Assembly (NCBI RefSeq): GCF_009905375.1
Contig: NC_133650.1
Coordinates: 289,590,423-289,654,422, forward strand
Length of the DNA stretch: 64,000 nucleotides
Source of the DNA: Apium graveolens
Lineage: Eukaryota > Streptophyta > Magnoliopsida > Apiales > Apiaceae
Reading direction: 5' to 3'
Made by a program: the position numbers and the translations under genes. Numbering within the stretch: position 1 is the first letter of the stretch; each line of letters starts with the position of its first letter. Below are positions 61,065 to 64,000 of the stretch, in pieces. The notes beneath the pieces are model-generated. The model had not been told where the DNA came from. It searched no databases and worked only from the letters and a program-made list of their open reading frames with translations.

Positions 61065-61391
61065 TTGGATATTTATTATTCGCCTAGAAAAAGAGAAGAC
61101 GCGATTAGAGAGCTAACAGGGATGACAAAAGACTCAACCATAGCCAAAAATATCCCTCACATGATACAAACTCTACGAATGATTGCAAGAAACGTTTGGC
61201 CTAACCATATATTTTCTGAGCTATTCGGCCCTTCAATCTGTAATCGACACAACAATATTGAAGAGGCTCACTATGTGTGTGACAGAATGTCGGTCCAATC
61301 CCATCGAATATATGACTATGCATGTCAGCATTATAAAGTGGCTATTATAGTAGCATATTTCGCAGATTTCAGTCAGACATTTCATATATAA
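61065..61391 (+). other. Unrecognised open frame
   Basis: A 108-codon open frame beginning at a TTG, so the true start is unknown. It has a mixed, protein-like composition (TMIQTLRMIARNVWPNHIF is typical of its middle part; first residue approximate) and no low complexity. Together with its place 2.7 kb after the Helitron fragment it may be another coding remnant of that element. No family recognised. Confidence 0.3.
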
Positions 61392-62009
61392 GGAACTGTC
61401 AGTCAATTTCTATTTACATGTATTTGCTAGAATTTCCTTAACCAAAAGCTATATAGGACGATTAAAATATGTTAGAAATTTATATTAGTGGTAGTTTTAT
61501 TTTAGTATTTCAATAAAGGATGCTCTAAAGCACCAAATATGTTATTTAATTTATAATACAATTATCTTTTCACGTCTTCTAAAAATTCTGTATGCAACTA
61601 TTGCTGGTGATTTTTTAACTTAACTAACTAATTTATATGCTTAAATAAGATGTATTGTTTGTTTTAGATTTTCATGAGATGTGACCTGCTGTAGAACAAA
61701 ATTTTCTCTAGTTTATATCCATTCAATTTTTATCTGAATTTACACATACAAAAAAATATTTAAAGTAATAAAGAAAGAAGATAAGTGAAAGTAACCTGAA
61801 ATATTAAGACCAAACATGTGTTATAATAACATATAGAGGCACAGGATTATAGCTACACCAAAACTTAACCATAACCCTGCAAATAACAACTAATATCAGG
61901 GTTGTCACTTACAATTTTAATCATGCAGATAAAACTGTACACATAGAATGACAAGCCTTTGCAAGTCCTGCAAATCAGTTACCTGCAAAATTTTCTGGTA
62001 CTATTAAAT
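61392..62009. other. AT-rich DNA, nothing recognised
   Basis: No ORF, repeat terminus or RNA gene seen. Confidence 0.4.
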
Positions 62010-62630
62010 TCAGAAGAGAGGATCATCATCATTAAATATATCAAGTAGCTGTTCATCTGTCCACTGCAGAAGAGAAACATTTAACACACATCTTTGCTTC
62101 ACAACTTTGTCTGTTCGCTGAACTTCATGGTCCCCGCTGAACTTCCCTAAAAACCACTGCTTTTATGTCCCTCTGACAAATTATCACTTGCCAGTCGCTT
62201 TTATGTGCTATCCAAGGTCACTTGGTAATTACCAGGAACATCAACACCACCTTCCACGTACATTTCAGTGGTAGCAGGAGCCACTCAACAAACCTCATGT
62301 AAAGTTTCTTCAGTTCTTCCCTGCTCCTCTTCAAATGCATCTTCCAGTATCCTTTATTTTTAACTGTTATCTAATAATATGACAAATTCAGTTCAGTTAC
62401 ACACGCGCAAAAATATTCATTTGGAGTTCGGACATAGCGTACTGTTTATTAAAAAAAGACGGCATGTGACAGTAAGATACTGTACACACAAAGAAGATTA
62501 CCACAGTAGTTATTTGTAAAAAAGATGTATGTAAAGTTCTAAACTTCCTACGTACCTGGAGCAAGATATGAGACTCTTGGTGCAACATGTGTATTGCCCG
62601 ATAGTGGCGCGATATCCTTTCTAAACACCT
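62010..62630 (-). other. Possible exon remnants of an unidentified gene
   Basis: On the minus strand a segment with a good acceptor and donor (CTCAG at the start, CCAG/GTACGT at about 62555) encodes VFRKDIAPLSGNTHVAPRVS. Further down, broken frames read VEGGVDVPGNYQVTLDST, and a last one, WTDEQLLDIFNDDDPLF, ends in a stop at about 62014. Acidic, protein-like composition, but stops lie between the pieces and the splice phases I tried do not join cleanly. No family recognised. Confidence 0.3.
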
Positions 62631-63262
62631 GAGATGGTAAAATTATGTCATTAAGGGCACTATAGCCAAATATTACAGCAGTCTGCAATCGGAAATGTTA
62701 ACACATGACCACCCCGAAATTACAGACAACCATACTACACCTCAATGACTCATCTCAAACATTTACACACACATATCTATAAACTAATTTTAAAAACAAG
62801 TAATATTTCTAACCCAGAACATAGTGTCCATTGTCAAGTGTCCCAAACCCATATTCACGGAGAATTTTATGACCTTTATTTCCTATAGTACCAGGATCTA
62901 TTTTACTAGATTCCTTTTTCTATTTTATGTAGCAGATGAATAGATTCACGAATCTGTTATAGTCCCGTTAGTAAGGGTGGGTGGCCGTGACATATGGGTA
63001 CAAAGCCGTCAATAAGTGAAGTAGTTCTTGGGAAAGAGATGGATTTTCGTCAAAAGGCAAAGGAAGAAAACTAAAGGGGGGTCAAAACAAAATTGTTTTA
63101 CGAAATCACAAATTGTTAAAATCAGGAATAAATATATGTTATATGCCTAAAGTAAACATATATCCACCCAAGTATCCAACCATTATATACTTAGGTGATA
63201 GGTTATGAGAAATATCTCACTTTCTTTTAATTTATTCTTATGATGCAAAGTAAAGATTATAG

Positions 63263-63264
<2 letters not shown>

Positions 63265-63299
<35 letters not shown>
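63265..63299. repeat. (AT)n microsatellite
   Basis: Perfect alternating A and T run of about 35 bp. Confidence 0.9.
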
Positions 63300-63301
<2 letters not shown>

Positions 63302-63900
63302 CAAAAAAAGAAGCCGTGAATTTCTAAAGTCAATCACATACCACATTATACAGTGATAGAATTGAACAATATACATATATCACATAGCATAATTCAACTA
63401 GAAGTAATCCAAAACACTTAAACATCAACCACACCTCTATATTAGGTTCTTCCCTTTCTGTTCACTTTTACTTGATATTACTTATCTCCCTCCTGTATAT
63501 ATATTCTCCTAACCTCAGTTACACAAACCTCAAATCTAATAAATATAAACAAAGTTTTAAAATAAACCAACCCACAAAACAATAATAACAAAACACAATA
63601 CTTAAAGATCATAACTTTACATCAAATTCAACAAACCTAAAGAGCTATCTTGGAAATCAATTAAATAGTTAATTCTACACAATCACTGAAGATGCCTTCT
63701 CTACAAATCACCAATATCATAAGGTGTGTACTCTGGAATGATTCACAATTTCAAATCATTTTTTCAATAACTGGTGAAATAAGACCCTTCCTGTTGTCGG
63801 AAGGCGAAACATCCTCCCGGGTGTATGTGTCAACTGAACTGTGAAAGTAGATTATAAAATAGAAAGAAAATACAAAAAATATAAAATAGAAAGAAAATAC

Positions 63901-64000
63901 TGTAGAAGGGGGTTGAATATAGTGTTTAGCACAATCAAGTCGAATATAAGAACTCAAGTAACAGAAAATATATTTTATTCAACATAATAAACTCTGTTAC
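63901..64000 (-). repeat. Start of an LTR of the element C family, cut by the window
   Basis: TGTAGAAGGGGGTTGAATAT, then AATCAAGTCGA and ATAATAAACTCTGTTAC align with positions ~18-118 of C's LTR in the same orientation. The first ~17 bases (TGTTAGGTCACACAACA) are missing. Instead a short duplicated A-rich unit (ATAAAATAGAAAGAAAATAC, twice at 63854-63900) adjoins, so this end looks truncated or rearranged. Confidence 0.75.

Noticed and set aside
63751..63957. 68-codon minus-strand ORF at the window end
   Set aside because: Phe/Tyr-rich translation of A-rich repeats crossing the LTR border.
1..64000. CRISPR arrays, tRNA or rRNA genes
   Set aside because: No regularly spaced repeats with unique spacers; no cloverleaf or rRNA core sequences noticed on either strand. 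The tandem words found are in transposon arms and LTRs.

Overview
The window is nuclear DNA from a flowering plant, most likely a eudicot. It is AT-rich and transposon-dense, and its single-copy genes have introns with GT-AG borders. I cannot name the species. An asterid is plausible from the Sirevirus-type (Ty1/copia) families, but that is an inference.

Layout. Positions 1-16071 are a nest of retroelements. The 3' part of a copia/Sirevirus-type element A (env-like ORF region, PPT, 3' LTR; + strand) ends at 3720. It appears to sit inside the left LTR of an older, decayed copia element B (minus strand, 3721-16071). B itself carries a hAT element (3949-4863) and a PIF/Harbinger-like MITE (12937-13510). 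Positions 16144-27980 are a structurally complete Sirevirus-type element C (minus strand) with two LTRs, PBS, PPT, a TGGTA target duplication, gag, protease-integrase-RT-RNase H and a downstream env-like ORF set, all damaged by point changes. C interrupted an older GGCGG-rich repeat. A solo LTR of the same family lies at 28942-29555, and CACTA-like DNA lies around 30370-31320.

From about 31.7 kb the window is genic. It holds TAF10 (+, 33777-34187), a GDSL esterase/lipase pseudogene with all five exons recognisable (-, 34905-36819), and an eight-exon gene for an endonuclease I-domain protein with a transit-peptide-like N terminus (-, 38570-45201). A Ty3/gypsy remnant and a hAT element follow. 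Next comes a broken ATL-type RING-H2 gene (+, 47969-49648) split by a MITE, then a complete six-exon AP-2 sigma gene (-, 50703-53689).

From 55.9 kb there is a multi-exon Helitron Rep/helicase N-terminal fragment (+) with a duplicated exon. After it come a GC-rich-ended hAT element (60145-60915), unresolved exon-like pieces and, at the window edge, the start of another LTR of the C family.

The intact host genes (TAF10, endonuclease, AP-2 sigma) are unrelated housekeeping or enzymatic genes, not a pathway cluster. Every exon junction given for the endonuclease and AP-2 sigma genes was checked by hand for splice dinucleotides, reading phase and residue count. I found no tRNA, rRNA or CRISPR array.
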